Source: Microcella flavibacter
GTDB taxonomy: Bacteria; Actinomycetota; Actinomycetes; Actinomycetales; Microbacteriaceae
DNA: 64,000 nucleotides
Assembly (NCBI RefSeq): GCF_012530535.1
Contig: NZ_CP051299.1
Location: forward strand, 1,178,001 to 1,242,000
Direction: 5' to 3'
Shown here piece after piece: positions 37,718 to 46,670 of this stretch (the first letter of the stretch is position 1; every line of letters begins with the position of its first letter). The notes under the pieces were generated by a model. That model saw only the letters and a program-made list of their open reading frames with translations, was not told the DNA's origin and ran no database searches. Position numbers and translations under genes: made by a program.

Positions 37718-38722
37718 GTGTCGATCGACAGCGACTCCGCCACCGAGCTGCTCGCCGTGCGTGCGGCAGAGCTGTACTACGAGGAGAACAAGACGCAGGA
37801 CGAGATCGGCGCCATCCTGCGGGTCACCCGCTGGAAGGTCGGCCGCCTGCTCGCCCAGGCGCGCGAGCGCGGCATCATCCGCATCGAGATCGTGCACCCC
37901 CGCGCCCGGCGCCTCGCCCTCGAGCGCGAGCTCACCGCGCGCTACGGCCTCAAGGACGCCATCGTCGTGCCCGCCCCGCTCGAGGAGGCGGAACTGCAGG
38001 CCCGCGTCGCCGAAGCCGCCGCCGACTACCTCGTGAGCGTGCGCCCCGTGCCGCGCCTGCTCGGCGTCAGCTGGGGCCGCACCCTGCACCAGGTCGCCGA
38101 GGCGCTGCCCGTCGGCTGGTCGACCGGGGTCAACGTCGTGCAGATCAACGGCGGCGTCAGCCTCTCCAAGCGCCCCGGCACGGCCGCCAGCACCGCCGTC
38201 ATGATCGCGCAGAAGGCCAGCGGCCAGGCGACCCTGCTGCCGAGCCCCGCCATCCTCGAGCGGCTCGAGACGAAGAAGGCCATCGAGGGCGACCGCACCG
38301 TCGGCGGCGTCGTGCAGATGGCCCGCGGCGCCGCCGCGTACCTCTACAGCGCGGGCGTCGCCGACACCACCTCGGTGCACGTCGACAGCGGCTACCTCAC
38401 GGCCTCCGACATCGACGAGCTCGTCGCGCGCGGCGCCGTCGGCGACGTCATCGGCCGGTACATCACGGCCGAGGGCACCATCGCCGATCCCGAGCTGGAT
38501 GCCCGTACCCTCGGCCTCTCGCTGGAGGAGCTGCGCGGCGCCGCCACGAGCATCCTCGTCATCGGCGGCGAGGCCAAGCACCCCGTCGCCCGCGCCATCG
38601 TCGCCCACGCCCTCTGCTCGGTGCTCGTCACCGACGAGCACACCGCCCGCGCCCTGCTCGACGAGGGCGCGGAGACCGCATCCGACCACCACGAAGTCCC
38701 CTCTGGAGGAGACGCCTCATGA
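37718..38722 (+). CDS. SorC/DeoR-type transcriptional regulator
   Basis: The 334-residue regulator has an N-terminal helix-turn-helix (AAELYYEENKTQDEIGAILR, VTRWKVGRLLAQA) and a SorC-type sugar-binding domain (LLGVSWGRTLHQVAEALP, VGDVIGRY). SorC/DeoR proteins respond to a phosphorylated sugar; with deoC downstream the inducer is probably deoxyribose-5-phosphate. GTG 37718 follows GAGGGAAGAG. The stop overlaps the deoC start by 4 nt. It probably represses its own operon through the palindrome upstream. Confidence 0.88.
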   Translation: MSIDSDSATELLAVRAAELYYEENKTQDEIGAILRVTRWKVGRLLAQARERGIIRIEIVHPRARRLALERELTARYGLKDAIVVPAPLEEAELQARVAEAAADYLVSVRPVPRLLGVSWGRTLHQVAEALPVGWSTGVNVVQINGGVSLSKRPGTAASTAVMIAQKASGQATLLPSPAILERLETKKAIEGDRTVGGVVQMARGAAAYLYSAGVADTTSVHVDSGYLTASDIDELVARGAVGDVIGRYITAEGTIADPELDARTLGLSLEELRGAATSILVIGGEAKHPVARAIVAHALCSVLVTDEHTARALLDEGAETASDHHEVPSGGDAS

Positions 38723-39732
38723 CCATCGACCACCCCGTGGCGCTCGCGCCCGCCGACCGCGCGGTGCGCCTGCTCGGAGGGGACCTCACCGAGAAGGCCC
38801 TGCGCCTGCACCTCGAGGGCCTCAGCGGCGTCGACGCGATCGGGCTCGAGGCCCGCGCGGCCTCGCTCGCGACGCGCTCGATCAAGACGACCTCGAAGGC
38901 CTGGGCCCTCGACACCATCATCCGCACCTGCGACCTGACGACGCTCGAGGGCGCCGACACCCCCGGCAAGGTGCGCTCGCTCGTCGCCAAGGCGATCACG
39001 CCCGACCCGAGCGACCTCAGCGCGCCGCAGGTGGCCGCCGTGTGCGTCTACGGCGACATGGTCGGCTACGCCGTCGAGGCGCTCGGCGGCCACCACGCCG
39101 CGGGCGGCGACACGGGCATCCAGGTGGCCGCGGTCGCCACCGCCTTCCCCTCGGGCCGCGCGAGCCTCGACATCAAGCTCGCCGACACGGCCGACGCCGT
39201 GCGCGCCGGCGCCGACGAGATCGACATGGTCATCGACCGCGGCGCCTTCCTCTCCGGCCGCTACGGCCTCGTCTTCGACCAGATCGTCGCCGTGAAGGAG
39301 GCCTGCCGCCGCGCCGACGGCAGCTACGCCCACCTCAAGGTGATCCTCGAGACCGGCGAGCTGCAGACCTACGACACCGTGCGCCGGGCATCCTGGCTCT
39401 CGATCCTCGCGGGCGCCGACTTCATCAAGACCTCGACCGGCAAGGTGAGCCCGGCGGCGACGCTGCCCGTCACCCTGCTCATGCTCGAGGTCATCCGCGA
39501 CTGGCACCGCCTCACCGGCGAGCGGATCGGCATGAAGCCCGCGGGCGGCATCCGCACCTCGAAGGACGCCGTGCGCTACCTCGTGACGGTCGCCGAGACG
39601 GTGGGCGAGCAGTGGCTCACGCCGCAGCTGTGGCGCTTCGGGGCCTCGAGCCTCGTGAACGACGTGCTGCTGCAGCGCCAGAAGATGACGACCGGCCACT
39701 ACAGCGGCCCCGACTACGTGACGGTGGACTAG
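38719..39732 (+). CDS. deoC: Deoxyribose-phosphate aldolase
   Basis: The 337-residue aldolase cleaves 2-deoxyribose-5-phosphate to acetaldehyde and glyceraldehyde-3-phosphate. The Schiff-base Lys is in FIKTSTGKVSPAAT, with DEIDMVIDRGAFLSGRY and GMKPAGGIRT also diagnostic. It is longer than the 220-250 residue enzymes of many bacteria, resembling the larger type with an N-terminal extension. It overlaps the regulator gene by 4 nt and precedes the aldehyde dehydrogenase by 3 nt. Confidence 0.93.
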   Translation: MTIDHPVALAPADRAVRLLGGDLTEKALRLHLEGLSGVDAIGLEARAASLATRSIKTTSKAWALDTIIRTCDLTTLEGADTPGKVRSLVAKAITPDPSDLSAPQVAAVCVYGDMVGYAVEALGGHHAAGGDTGIQVAAVATAFPSGRASLDIKLADTADAVRAGADEIDMVIDRGAFLSGRYGLVFDQIVAVKEACRRADGSYAHLKVILETGELQTYDTVRRASWLSILAGADFIKTSTGKVSPAATLPVTLLMLEVIRDWHRLTGERIGMKPAGGIRTSKDAVRYLVTVAETVGEQWLTPQLWRFGASSLVNDVLLQRQKMTTGHYSGPDYVTVD

Positions 39733-39735
39733 ACC

Positions 39736-41247
39736 ATGAGCTTCCTCGAATACGCCCCGGCTCCCGAGTCGACGAGCATCCTGAACCTGCGCGACAGCTA
39801 CGGCCTCTTCATCGACGGCGAGTTCGTCGACGGCCGCGGCGAGTCCTTCCTCAGCATCAGCCCCTCCACCGAGAAGCGCATCGCCGAGATCGCCGGCGCG
39901 AACGAGGCCGACGTCGACCGCGCGGTCGCCGCCGCCCGCCGCGCCTACGACCGCACCTGGTCGCGCATGAGCGGCTCCGACCGCGGCAAGTACCTCTTCC
40001 GCATCGCCCGCCTCATCCAGGAGCGCTCGCGCGAGCTCGCCGTCGCCGAGAGCCTCGACAACGGCAAGCCGATCAAGGAGACCCGCGACGTCGACATCCC
40101 GCTCGTCGCCGCCTGGTTCTTCTACTACGCCGGCTGGGCCGACAAGCTCGAGTACGCCGGCCTCGGCGCGAACCCCCGCGCGCTCGGCGTCGCCGCCCAG
40201 GTGATCCCCTGGAACTTCCCGCTGCTCATGCTCGCGTGGAAGATCGCCCCGGCCCTCGCCGCCGGCAACACCGTCGTGCTGAAGCCCGCCGAGACGACGC
40301 CGCTCACGGCGCTGCTCTTCGCCGAGATCTGCCAGCAGGCCGAGCTGCCCGCGGGCGTCGTGAACATCATCACCGGCGCGGGGGAGACGGGCCGCGCGCT
40401 CGTCACCCACGACGACGTGAACAAGGTCGCCTTCACCGGCTCGACCCCGGTCGGGCGCGAGATCGCCCGCTCGACGGCCGGCACGGGCAAGAAGCTCACC
40501 CTCGAGCTCGGCGGCAAGGGCGCGAACATCGTCTTCGACGACGCCGCGATGGATCAGGCGATCGAGGGCATCGTCTCGGGCATCTTCTTCAACCAGGGCC
40601 ACGTGTGCTGCGCCGGCTCGCGCCTGCTCGTGCAGGAGAACGTGCACGACGAGGTCGTCGACCGGCTCAAGCAGCGCCTCTCGACCCTGCGCCTCGGCGA
40701 CCCGCTCGACAAGAACACCGACATCGGCGCCATCAACTCCGCCGAGCAGCTCGGGCGCATCCGCGCGCTGAGCGAGATCGGCGAGCAGGAGGGCGCCGAG
40801 CGCTGGAGCCCCGCGTGCGAGATCCCCGAGAACGGGTTCTGGTTCGCGCCGACCATCTTCACCAACGTGTCGACCTCGCACCGCATCGCGCGCGACGAGA
40901 TCTTCGGCCCCGTGCTCTCGGTGCTGACCTTCCGCACCCCGGCCGAGGCCGTCGCGAAGGCCAACAACACCCCGTACGGCCTCTCGGCCGGCATCTGGAC
41001 GGAGAAGGCCTCGCGCATGCTCGCCCTCGCCGACCAGCTGCGTGCGGGCGTCGTCTGGGCCAACACCTTCAACAAGTTCGACCCGGCCTCGCCGTTCGGC
41101 GGGTACAAGGAGTCGGGCTACGGCCGCGAGGGCGGCCGCCACGGGCTCGCCGCGTACCTCGAGGCGAGCGGCTGGGACGCCGCGCCCGAGTCGGCTGCAG
41201 CATCCACTCGATCGGGCCGCAAGGCCAGGAAGGCGGTGGCGAAGTGA
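39736..41247 (+). CDS. Aldehyde dehydrogenase (full length)
   Basis: The 503-residue NAD(P)-dependent enzyme has the catalytic Glu in LTLELGGKGANIVFDD and the nucleophile in QGHVCCAGSR, with FTGSTPVGREIA for cofactor and PWNFPLLMLAWKIAPALAAG. It probably oxidises the acetaldehyde released by DeoC. The C-terminal tail (STRSGRKARKAVAK) is basic and unusual. The stop overlaps the start of the truncated homologue (GTGA). Confidence 0.9.
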   Translation: MSFLEYAPAPESTSILNLRDSYGLFIDGEFVDGRGESFLSISPSTEKRIAEIAGANEADVDRAVAAARRAYDRTWSRMSGSDRGKYLFRIARLIQERSRELAVAESLDNGKPIKETRDVDIPLVAAWFFYYAGWADKLEYAGLGANPRALGVAAQVIPWNFPLLMLAWKIAPALAAGNTVVLKPAETTPLTALLFAEICQQAELPAGVVNIITGAGETGRALVTHDDVNKVAFTGSTPVGREIARSTAGTGKKLTLELGGKGANIVFDDAAMDQAIEGIVSGIFFNQGHVCCAGSRLLVQENVHDEVVDRLKQRLSTLRLGDPLDKNTDIGAINSAEQLGRIRALSEIGEQEGAERWSPACEIPENGFWFAPTIFTNVSTSHRIARDEIFGPVLSVLTFRTPAEAVAKANNTPYGLSAGIWTEKASRMLALADQLRAGVVWANTFNKFDPASPFGGYKESGYGREGGRHGLAAYLEASGWDAAPESAAASTRSGRKARKAVAK

Positions 41248-42119
41248 GCCGCCTCACCGTGCCCAAGACCTACAAGCTCTACATCGGCGGCGCGTTCCCG
41301 CGCAGCGAGAGCGGCCGCACCTACGCGGTGACGACGCCGAAGGGCGCCTTCCTCGCGAACGCCGCGATGGCCTCGCGCAAGGATGCCCGCGACGCGGTCG
41401 TCGCCGCGCGGGCCGCGCAGCCGAAGTGGGCATCGGCCACGGCCTACAACCGCGGCCAGGTGCTCTACCGCATCGCCGAGCTGCTGGAGGGCCGTCGCGC
41501 CCAGTTCGTCGCCGAGATCGTCGAGTCGGAGGGCGTCACCGCCGCTCAAGCCGGCGCGCAGGTCGACGCCGCGATCGACCTCTGGGTCTGGTACGCCGGC
41601 TGGGCCGACAAGTACGCCCAGGTCGCCGGCAACGGCAACCCCGTCTCGGGCCCGTACTTCAACATCTCGGTGCCCGACGCCATGGGCGTCGTGGCGGCGA
41701 TCGCGCCGCAGGAGCGCACGGGCGTCTCGCTGCTCGGCCTCGCGGCCGTCGTCGCGCCGATCGTGCTCAGCGGCAACAGCGTCGTCGTCGTCGCCAACGA
41801 GGCCTCGCCGCTCTCGGCGATCTCGCTCAGCGAGGTGCTCGCGACGAGCGACGTGCCCGGCGGGGTCATCAACATCCTCACCGGATCGCCGGCCGAGATC
41901 GCGCCGTGGCTGGCCTCGCACGCCGACGTCAACGCCCTCGACCTCGCCGGTGCGGGCTCGATCGGCGACGGCGCGGCGTGGATCGACCTGCAGATCGCGG
42001 CGGCCGAGACGCTGACGCGGGTGCTGCCGCCCGTGGTCGGTGCCCCGGCGCCCTCGCTCGAGCGCGTCACCGCCTTCGTCGAGACGAAGACGGTCTGGCA
42101 CACGAAGGCGATGGCCTAG
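41244..42119 (+). CDS. Short aldehyde-dehydrogenase-like protein lacking catalytic residues
   Basis: The 291-residue protein resembles the cofactor-binding half of aldehyde dehydrogenases (YKLYIGGAFPRSESGRTY, YNRGQVLYRIAELLEGRR, IAPQERTGVSLLGLAAVVAP, NILTGSPAEIAPWLASH). It has neither the Glu motif (ELGGK) nor the catalytic Cys motif (GQxC) and ends soon after the fold's first domain. It is intact, in frame and coupled by 4 nt, so it is not a fresh pseudogene. A regulatory or structural partner of the full-length enzyme is a plausible role. Confidence 0.75.
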   Translation: MSRLTVPKTYKLYIGGAFPRSESGRTYAVTTPKGAFLANAAMASRKDARDAVVAARAAQPKWASATAYNRGQVLYRIAELLEGRRAQFVAEIVESEGVTAAQAGAQVDAAIDLWVWYAGWADKYAQVAGNGNPVSGPYFNISVPDAMGVVAAIAPQERTGVSLLGLAAVVAPIVLSGNSVVVVANEASPLSAISLSEVLATSDVPGGVINILTGSPAEIAPWLASHADVNALDLAGAGSIGDGAAWIDLQIAAAETLTRVLPPVVGAPAPSLERVTAFVETKTVWHTKAMA

Positions 42120-42140
42120 CGCCGCACGCCTCCCCGTTCC

Positions 42141-42172
42141 CGGGCCGGTCCTCGTGGTGGGGGACCGGCCCG
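42141..42172. terminator. Terminator hairpin after the deoxyribose operon
   Basis: CGGGCCGGTCC (42141-42151), a ten-base loop and GGACCGGCCCG (42162-42172) form an 11-bp perfect stem. It lies between the convergent aldehyde-dehydrogenase-like and PanE-like genes. Confidence 0.75.
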
Positions 42173-42199
42173 TCCTCCGTCCCCTGCGGCTCGCGGGCG

Positions 42200-43255
42200 T
42201 CAGGCGACCGCGTCGACCGCCCGCAGCACGGCCTCGGGCGTCAGGAAGACGCCCGTGCGCTCGACCTCGTGCACGAGCGACACCAGGGCCGCGTTGATCG
42301 GCGCGGGCACGCCCGCTCCGGCCCCGGCGGCGACGACCGCGCCGTTGAGCGCGTCGATCTCGGTCGTGCGCCCGCGCCGGATGCTCTGCAACGTCGACGC
42401 GGGATTGGGCACCTCGCCCATGCCGGCGACGAGAGCCAGGGGTACGGCATCGCCTTGGACGGGGTCGCCCAGGGCGTCGGGTGGCGTGAGGAGGGCATCC
42501 ACCGATCGCGGGCCCACGGGGCCGATCGTCGCCCAGTCGACGCCGAGCGCCCGTCCCACCGCGGCGGTCTCGCGCATGCTCGCGGTGAGCAGGCGGCGCA
42601 GCGCATCGTGGGCGACGACCTGCTGCACGCTGAGCCCGGTGATGGCGGGCAGGGCGTTGACCTGGTTCACGAGCAGCTTCGTCCACTGCGCGCCGCGCAC
42701 GTCGGCGGCGGTGGTCACCTCGGCGGGCACGGCGCCGCGCAGCAGCGGCAGCGCGACGGCGAGGGCCGCGTCGTCACCGCCGAGCGTGAGGCCGGCGGGA
42801 CCGGTGACGTCGATGCGCCCGGGCTCGATGAGGCTCGCGGCGAAGAGGGCGAGGCCGAGGGCGACGGGGGAGCGCGGCAGAGCGTGCCGTACCGCGTCGG
42901 CGCCGCCGAGCCCGTTCTGCACGACGAGCACCGGAACGCCGTCGCACGCCGTCGCGGCGGTCAGTGCGGCGGCCGAGTCGTGCGCCTTCGTGGCGAGCAC
43001 GAGGAGGTCGAGGTCGGCGGGCATCCGCTCGACGACGGCGAGGGGATGCTCGGACGCGCCCCACCCGCCGGTGAGCCGCAGCCCGTGCGCGCGCAGGGCA
43101 TCGCCGTGCTCGCCCCGCGCCGTGACGAGCACCGCGTGCCCCGCGCGGTCGAGCAGCGCGGCGAGGGCTCCGCCGACGGCGCCGGCGCCGAGCACGCCGA
43201 TCCGCAGGCTGCCTCGTCGCTCGCCCTCGACCCCGTCCCGCGCCCCGTCTCGCAC
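42200..43255 (-). CDS. Ketopantoate reductase-like (PanE/ApbA) protein
   Basis: The 351-residue protein has the NADPH-binding motif RIGVLGAGAVGGALAALLDRAGH, LVLATKAHDSAAAL, and the C-terminal helical domain with QWTKLLVNQVNALPAITG and GRTTEIDALNGAVV. This fits 2-dehydropantoate 2-reductase, which makes pantoate for CoA synthesis. Other members use related ketoacids. GTG 43255 lies 6 nt after TAGGAT, a leaderless pattern. It is divergent from truB. Confidence 0.8.
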   Translation of the reverse strand: MRDGARDGVEGERRGSLRIGVLGAGAVGGALAALLDRAGHAVLVTARGEHGDALRAHGLRLTGGWGASEHPLAVVERMPADLDLLVLATKAHDSAAALTAATACDGVPVLVVQNGLGGADAVRHALPRSPVALGLALFAASLIEPGRIDVTGPAGLTLGGDDAALAVALPLLRGAVPAEVTTAADVRGAQWTKLLVNQVNALPAITGLSVQQVVAHDALRRLLTASMRETAAVGRALGVDWATIGPVGPRSVDALLTPPDALGDPVQGDAVPLALVAGMGEVPNPASTLQSIRRGRTTEIDALNGAVVAAGAGAGVPAPINAALVSLVHEVERTGVFLTPEAVLRAVDAVA

Positions 43256-43295
43256 CCCGGAATCCTACGCGGCGGCGTCGCGCTACCGTGGAGGC

Positions 43296-44186
43296 GTGAC
43301 CAGCGGAATGCTCCTCATCGACAAGCCCGCCGGGCACACCAGCCATGACGTCGTCGCCCGCGCCCGCCGCGCGCTCGGCACGCGCAAGGTCGGCCACGCC
43401 GGCACGCTCGACCCCATGGCCACGGGCCTGCTGACGCTCGGCGTCGGCCCCTCGACCCGCCTGCTGACCTACCTCGTCGGCCTCGACAAGCAGTACGAGA
43501 CGACGATGCTGCTCGGCCGCGCGACGACCAGCGACGACGCCGAGGGCGAGCCGATCGGCACCCCGGCGCCGGCCGACGCGCTCGAGGCGGTCACGGACGC
43601 GCGCCTCGCGCAGGAGGTCGCGCGGCTCACGGGCGCCATCGAGCAGCGCCCGAGCGCCGTGAGCGCGATCAAGGTCGACGGCCGGCGCGCCTACGACCGG
43701 GTGCGCGCCGGCGAGGAGGTCGCGCTCGCCGCCCGAGCGGTCAGAATCGCGGCCTTCGACGTGCTGGCCGTGCGCCGCACCGGCGGGGCGATCGAGGTGG
43801 ATGCCCGCATCGACTGCTCCTCCGGCACCTACATCCGCGCCCTCGCGCGCGACCTCGGCGCCGCGCTCGGCGTCGGCGGCCACCTCACGGCGCTGCGCCG
43901 CACCCAGGTCGGACCGTTCGCGGTCGCGAGCGCCATCGACCTCGATCGGCTCGCCGAGCAGGGCCCCTCCGCCCTGCTCGCCGCGGCGGCGGTGGCCGAG
44001 CAGCTGTTCCCGGTGCTGCGGCTCGATGCGCAGCAGGCCGTCGACCTCGGTCACGGCAAGAAGCTCGACCTCGCCGGGCGGGAGGACGCCGAGCCCGTGG
44101 CGGCCGTGGCCGAGGACGGCCGCCTCGTCGCGCTCGTCAGCGTGCGGCGCGGGGTCGGCCGTACGCTGGTGGGGTTCCCCGCGTGA
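43296..44186 (+). CDS. truB: tRNA pseudouridine synthase B
   Basis: The 296-residue enzyme makes pseudouridine 55 in tRNA. The N-terminus GMLLIDKPAGHTSHDVV, the catalytic Asp in GHAGTLDPMATGLL, and RRAYDRVRAGEEV and SGTYIRALARDLG are all present. The start is GTG 43296, six bases after TACCGT. ribF, usually adjacent to truB, is about 8 kb away here, with the deoxyribose cluster between. Confidence 0.94.
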   Translation: MTSGMLLIDKPAGHTSHDVVARARRALGTRKVGHAGTLDPMATGLLTLGVGPSTRLLTYLVGLDKQYETTMLLGRATTSDDAEGEPIGTPAPADALEAVTDARLAQEVARLTGAIEQRPSAVSAIKVDGRRAYDRVRAGEEVALAARAVRIAAFDVLAVRRTGGAIEVDARIDCSSGTYIRALARDLGAALGVGGHLTALRRTQVGPFAVASAIDLDRLAEQGPSALLAAAAVAEQLFPVLRLDAQQAVDLGHGKKLDLAGREDAEPVAAVAEDGRLVALVSVRRGVGRTLVGFPA

Positions 44187-44247
44187 GCGACCGCGGGCGG
44201 GCATCCCATCGCCTTATCGGGGCGCGGACGACAGGCAGGAGCACGCG

Positions 44248-44616
44248 GTGATCGAGTGGTTCACGACCGCCCAGGTCGCCGTCGCCGTCGTCATCGGCGT
44301 CGTCTGCCTCGTCGCCGGCGGCATCGGCCGGCCACCGAGCGACCTCACGAACGGGCTCAGCGCGCTGCTGACGCTGCTGCTGCTCGCGCAGGTGGTCATC
44401 TCGATCGTCGCGCCCGTGGTCGGCAACGAGCCGACCGGCGACCTGCTCGAGTACTGGATCTACCTCGTCTCGGCGCTGCTGCTGCCGCCCGCCGCGATCG
44501 TCTGGGGGCTCGTCGACCGCTCGCGCTGGGCGACGGTCATCCTCGGCGTCGTTGCCCTCGCCGTCGCCGTCATGGTCTACCGCATGGGCGAGATCTGGTT
44601 CGCGCAGGTCGCCTGA
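44248..44616 (+). CDS. Small membrane protein, 122 aa
   Basis: The product VIEWFTTAQVAVAVVIGVVCLV... has four hydrophobic segments and a short linker NEPTGDLLEYW. It resembles in size the membrane protein before ribF (33885-34307) and like it adjoins a truB/ribF gene, but the sequences are not clearly homologous by eye. GTG 44248 follows GGCAGGAG. It is convergent with the dehalogenase gene. Function unknown. Confidence 0.7.
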   Translation: MIEWFTTAQVAVAVVIGVVCLVAGGIGRPPSDLTNGLSALLTLLLLAQVVISIVAPVVGNEPTGDLLEYWIYLVSALLLPPAAIVWGLVDRSRWATVILGVVALAVAVMVYRMGEIWFAQVA

Positions 44617-44660
44617 GCCGGCGACGGGGCGGGATGCCGTGCCGTCGCGCGCGGCGTAGC

Positions 44661-45362
44661 TCAGGCCGCGTCGAGCTCGTCGAGCGCGTCCAGCACCGCG
44701 GGCAGGCCATGCGCGAGGTCGGCGACTACGACGACGGCGGTCGTCTCGCGCAGTTCCTCGACCGTGTACACGCCGGTCGCGACGGCGATGAAGGGCATGC
44801 CCGCCGCCCGCGCCGCCTCGTCGTCGCGCGGGGTGTCGCCGATGATGACGAGCCGCTCGCCGGGGATGCCCGCGCGGGCCGCGAGCGTGATCTCGCTGCG
44901 CACCCGGGCGCTGCCGCCGAAGTACGACCGGCTCCAGTCGAAGAGCGCGGGGTCGAGCCCCGCGCCCTCGAGCTTCACGCGCGTGCGCGTCGCCGAGTTG
45001 CCCGTGAGCAGCGCGTTCATGAAGCCGCGCTCGGCCATCGCGGCGAGGGCCTCGGGCACGCCCGGGGCGATGACGCGCCGCTCGCCGGCCTCGTGCCGGG
45101 CGACCGAGAGCGCGTCGAGCCGGGCGAGCGCCTCGGGCTGCCGCTCGGCCGGGTAGTCGAAGGCGTCGAGGATCTCGAACAGGATCTGCCCGTCGGTCTT
45201 GCCGTGCGCGCGGGGGAGCGGCGGGCTCAGCTCGCGGCCGACCGCCTCCTCGACGGCGAGGTGGTAGAGCGCGCCGCCGCCGGCGGCGGCGTTGAACAGC
45301 AGCGTGCCGTCGACGTCCCAGAGGATGGTGGTGGGGGTCGGGGCGGGGAGCGGCGGGGTCAC
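44661..45362 (-). CDS. HAD-superfamily hydrolase
   Basis: The 233-residue protein has the four HAD motifs: ILWDVDGTLLF (nucleophile Asp), LLTGNSATRTRVKLEG (Ser/Thr motif), and VIIGDTPRDDEAARAAGM (acidic motif), with a helical cap. It is likely a phosphatase similar to phosphoglycolate phosphatase. The substrate is unknown. GTG 45362 overlaps the stop of the upstream monooxygenase gene (GTGA), so they form an operon. Confidence 0.85.
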   Translation of the reverse strand: MTPPLPAPTPTTILWDVDGTLLFNAAAGGGALYHLAVEEAVGRELSPPLPRAHGKTDGQILFEILDAFDYPAERQPEALARLDALSVARHEAGERRVIAPGVPEALAAMAERGFMNALLTGNSATRTRVKLEGAGLDPALFDWSRSYFGGSARVRSEITLAARAGIPGERLVIIGDTPRDDEAARAAGMPFIAVATGVYTVEELRETTAVVVVADLAHGLPAVLDALDELDAA

Positions 45363-46477
45363 CCGTCCAGCCTGGCAGAGGCGGTGCGCGCCGCCCGACC
45401 GAGGTGCGCGCGCAGCGCGGCGAGCAGGTCGCGGGAGTCGGCGGCGATGCCGTGCAGGATCGAGGAGTCGAGCCGGCTCTGCCAGGGCAGGCCGATCCAG
45501 TAGAGCCCGGGCACGGGCGAGACGCCCTCCTGCTGGATCGGCGCGCCGTGCTCGGTGAGCGCCCCGTCGATGTGCACGAAGGGGTAGTGCGTGCGGAACC
45601 CCGTCGCCCAGAGCACGGCGTCGACCTCGAGCTCGGTGCCGTCGGCGAGGACGAGCGCCGTGGGCCGGGCATCCACCACCCTGCTGGTGCGCAGGGCGAG
45701 ACGGCCGGCGCGCGCCGCCCGCTTCGCCTCCGTGCCGAGGATGCCGTCGCCGCGGGAGTGGATGTAATGGCTGATGCGGCTCTCGGCGGGCGAGCCGAGG
45801 ATGCCGAGGAGCTTGAGCGGCCAGTAGACCGAGATGCCGAGGATGCGCTCGGGGATGAACCACGGCGGCGCGGGGGCGACCATCGTGACCTCGCGCGTGG
45901 CGGCGAGCTCGACGGCGAGCTGCGCGGCCGAGTTGCCGCCGCCGACGACGGCGGTGCGGCCGAGGGGCAGGTCCTCGGGCGCGCGGTAGGCGCTCGAGTG
46001 CAACTGGGCGATCGCGTCGTCGAGCTTCGCCCCGACGCGCGGCACCCGCGGGTACTGGAACGGGCCGGTCGCGATGACGACCGCCCGGGCGCGCACCGCG
46101 CCGCGGGAGGTCTCGGCGACGAAGCCGTTGCCCTCGCGGCGCACGGCGCTCACGCGCGCCCCGGTGACGACCGGCAGCTCGTGCGCGACCGCGTACTGCT
46201 CGAGGTAGTCGGCGACCTCGTCCTTGCTCGGGTAGTAGGCCGTCGACGCGGGCAGCGCGCGGCCCGGCAGCGCGGCGAACCGGCGCGGCGTGAAGAGCAC
46301 GAGGCTGCGCCAGCGGTCGCGCCAGACGTCGCCGACGCGCGCGCGATCGTCGACGATCACGACGGGGATCCCCGCCTCGCGCAGCCGGAACCCCATGCCG
46401 AGCCCCGCCTGCCCGCCACCGACGACGAGCACCTCCACGCTCTCGGGCAGGGCGGGGTGGGGGCTCTCGTCGCTCAT
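45359..46477 (-). CDS. Flavin-containing monooxygenase-like protein
   Basis: The 372-residue protein has two dinucleotide-binding motifs, VLVVGGGQAGLGMGFRLREAG for FAD and TAVVGGGNSAAQLAVELA for NADPH, and the late motif LWATGFRTHYPF. It oxidises an unknown substrate. ATG 46477 gives the family start. The upstream intergenic region holds palindromic repeat copy A. It is co-transcribed with the HAD gene. Confidence 0.85.
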   Translation of the reverse strand: MSDESPHPALPESVEVLVVGGGQAGLGMGFRLREAGIPVVIVDDRARVGDVWRDRWRSLVLFTPRRFAALPGRALPASTAYYPSKDEVADYLEQYAVAHELPVVTGARVSAVRREGNGFVAETSRGAVRARAVVIATGPFQYPRVPRVGAKLDDAIAQLHSSAYRAPEDLPLGRTAVVGGGNSAAQLAVELAATREVTMVAPAPPWFIPERILGISVYWPLKLLGILGSPAESRISHYIHSRGDGILGTEAKRAARAGRLALRTSRVVDARPTALVLADGTELEVDAVLWATGFRTHYPFVHIDGALTEHGAPIQQEGVSPVPGLYWIGLPWQSRLDSSILHGIAADSRDLLAALRAHLGRAARTASARLDG

Positions 46478-46542
46478 GCGCCCATCTTCGCCGCTGCGGT
46501 AGCGCATCCGCTGGACGCCGCCGCCGCGCCGCGCGCCCCGGT

Positions 46543-46628
46543 GTCGACAACTCAGGAGTGCCGCTCCCGTTCGTCGCCGATCGTGGGTGCGCGGCACTCC
46601 ACGAGCCCGCGTCTCCTGAGTTGTCGAC
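46543..46628. repeat. Palindromic repeat element, copy A (86 bp)
   Basis: The element is bounded by GTCGACAACTCAGGAG (46543-46558) and its exact complement CTCCTGAGTTGTCGAC (46613-46628). Inside is a second perfect inverted repeat GGAGTGCCGC/GCGGCACTCC (46555-46564, 46591-46600). It lies between the divergent monooxygenase and hemW genes. Copies B and C are at 61470 and 62178. Confidence 0.9.
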
Positions 46629-46670
46629 GGGGGCCGCCGGAGCGCACCGTGCGCGGTGGGAGGATGGAGC

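Noticed and set aside
38499-41243. Open frame running across deoC and the aldehyde dehydrogenase
   Set aside because: It is an Arg-rich shadow in another frame of recognisable enzymes. Only the part from 41244 is real.
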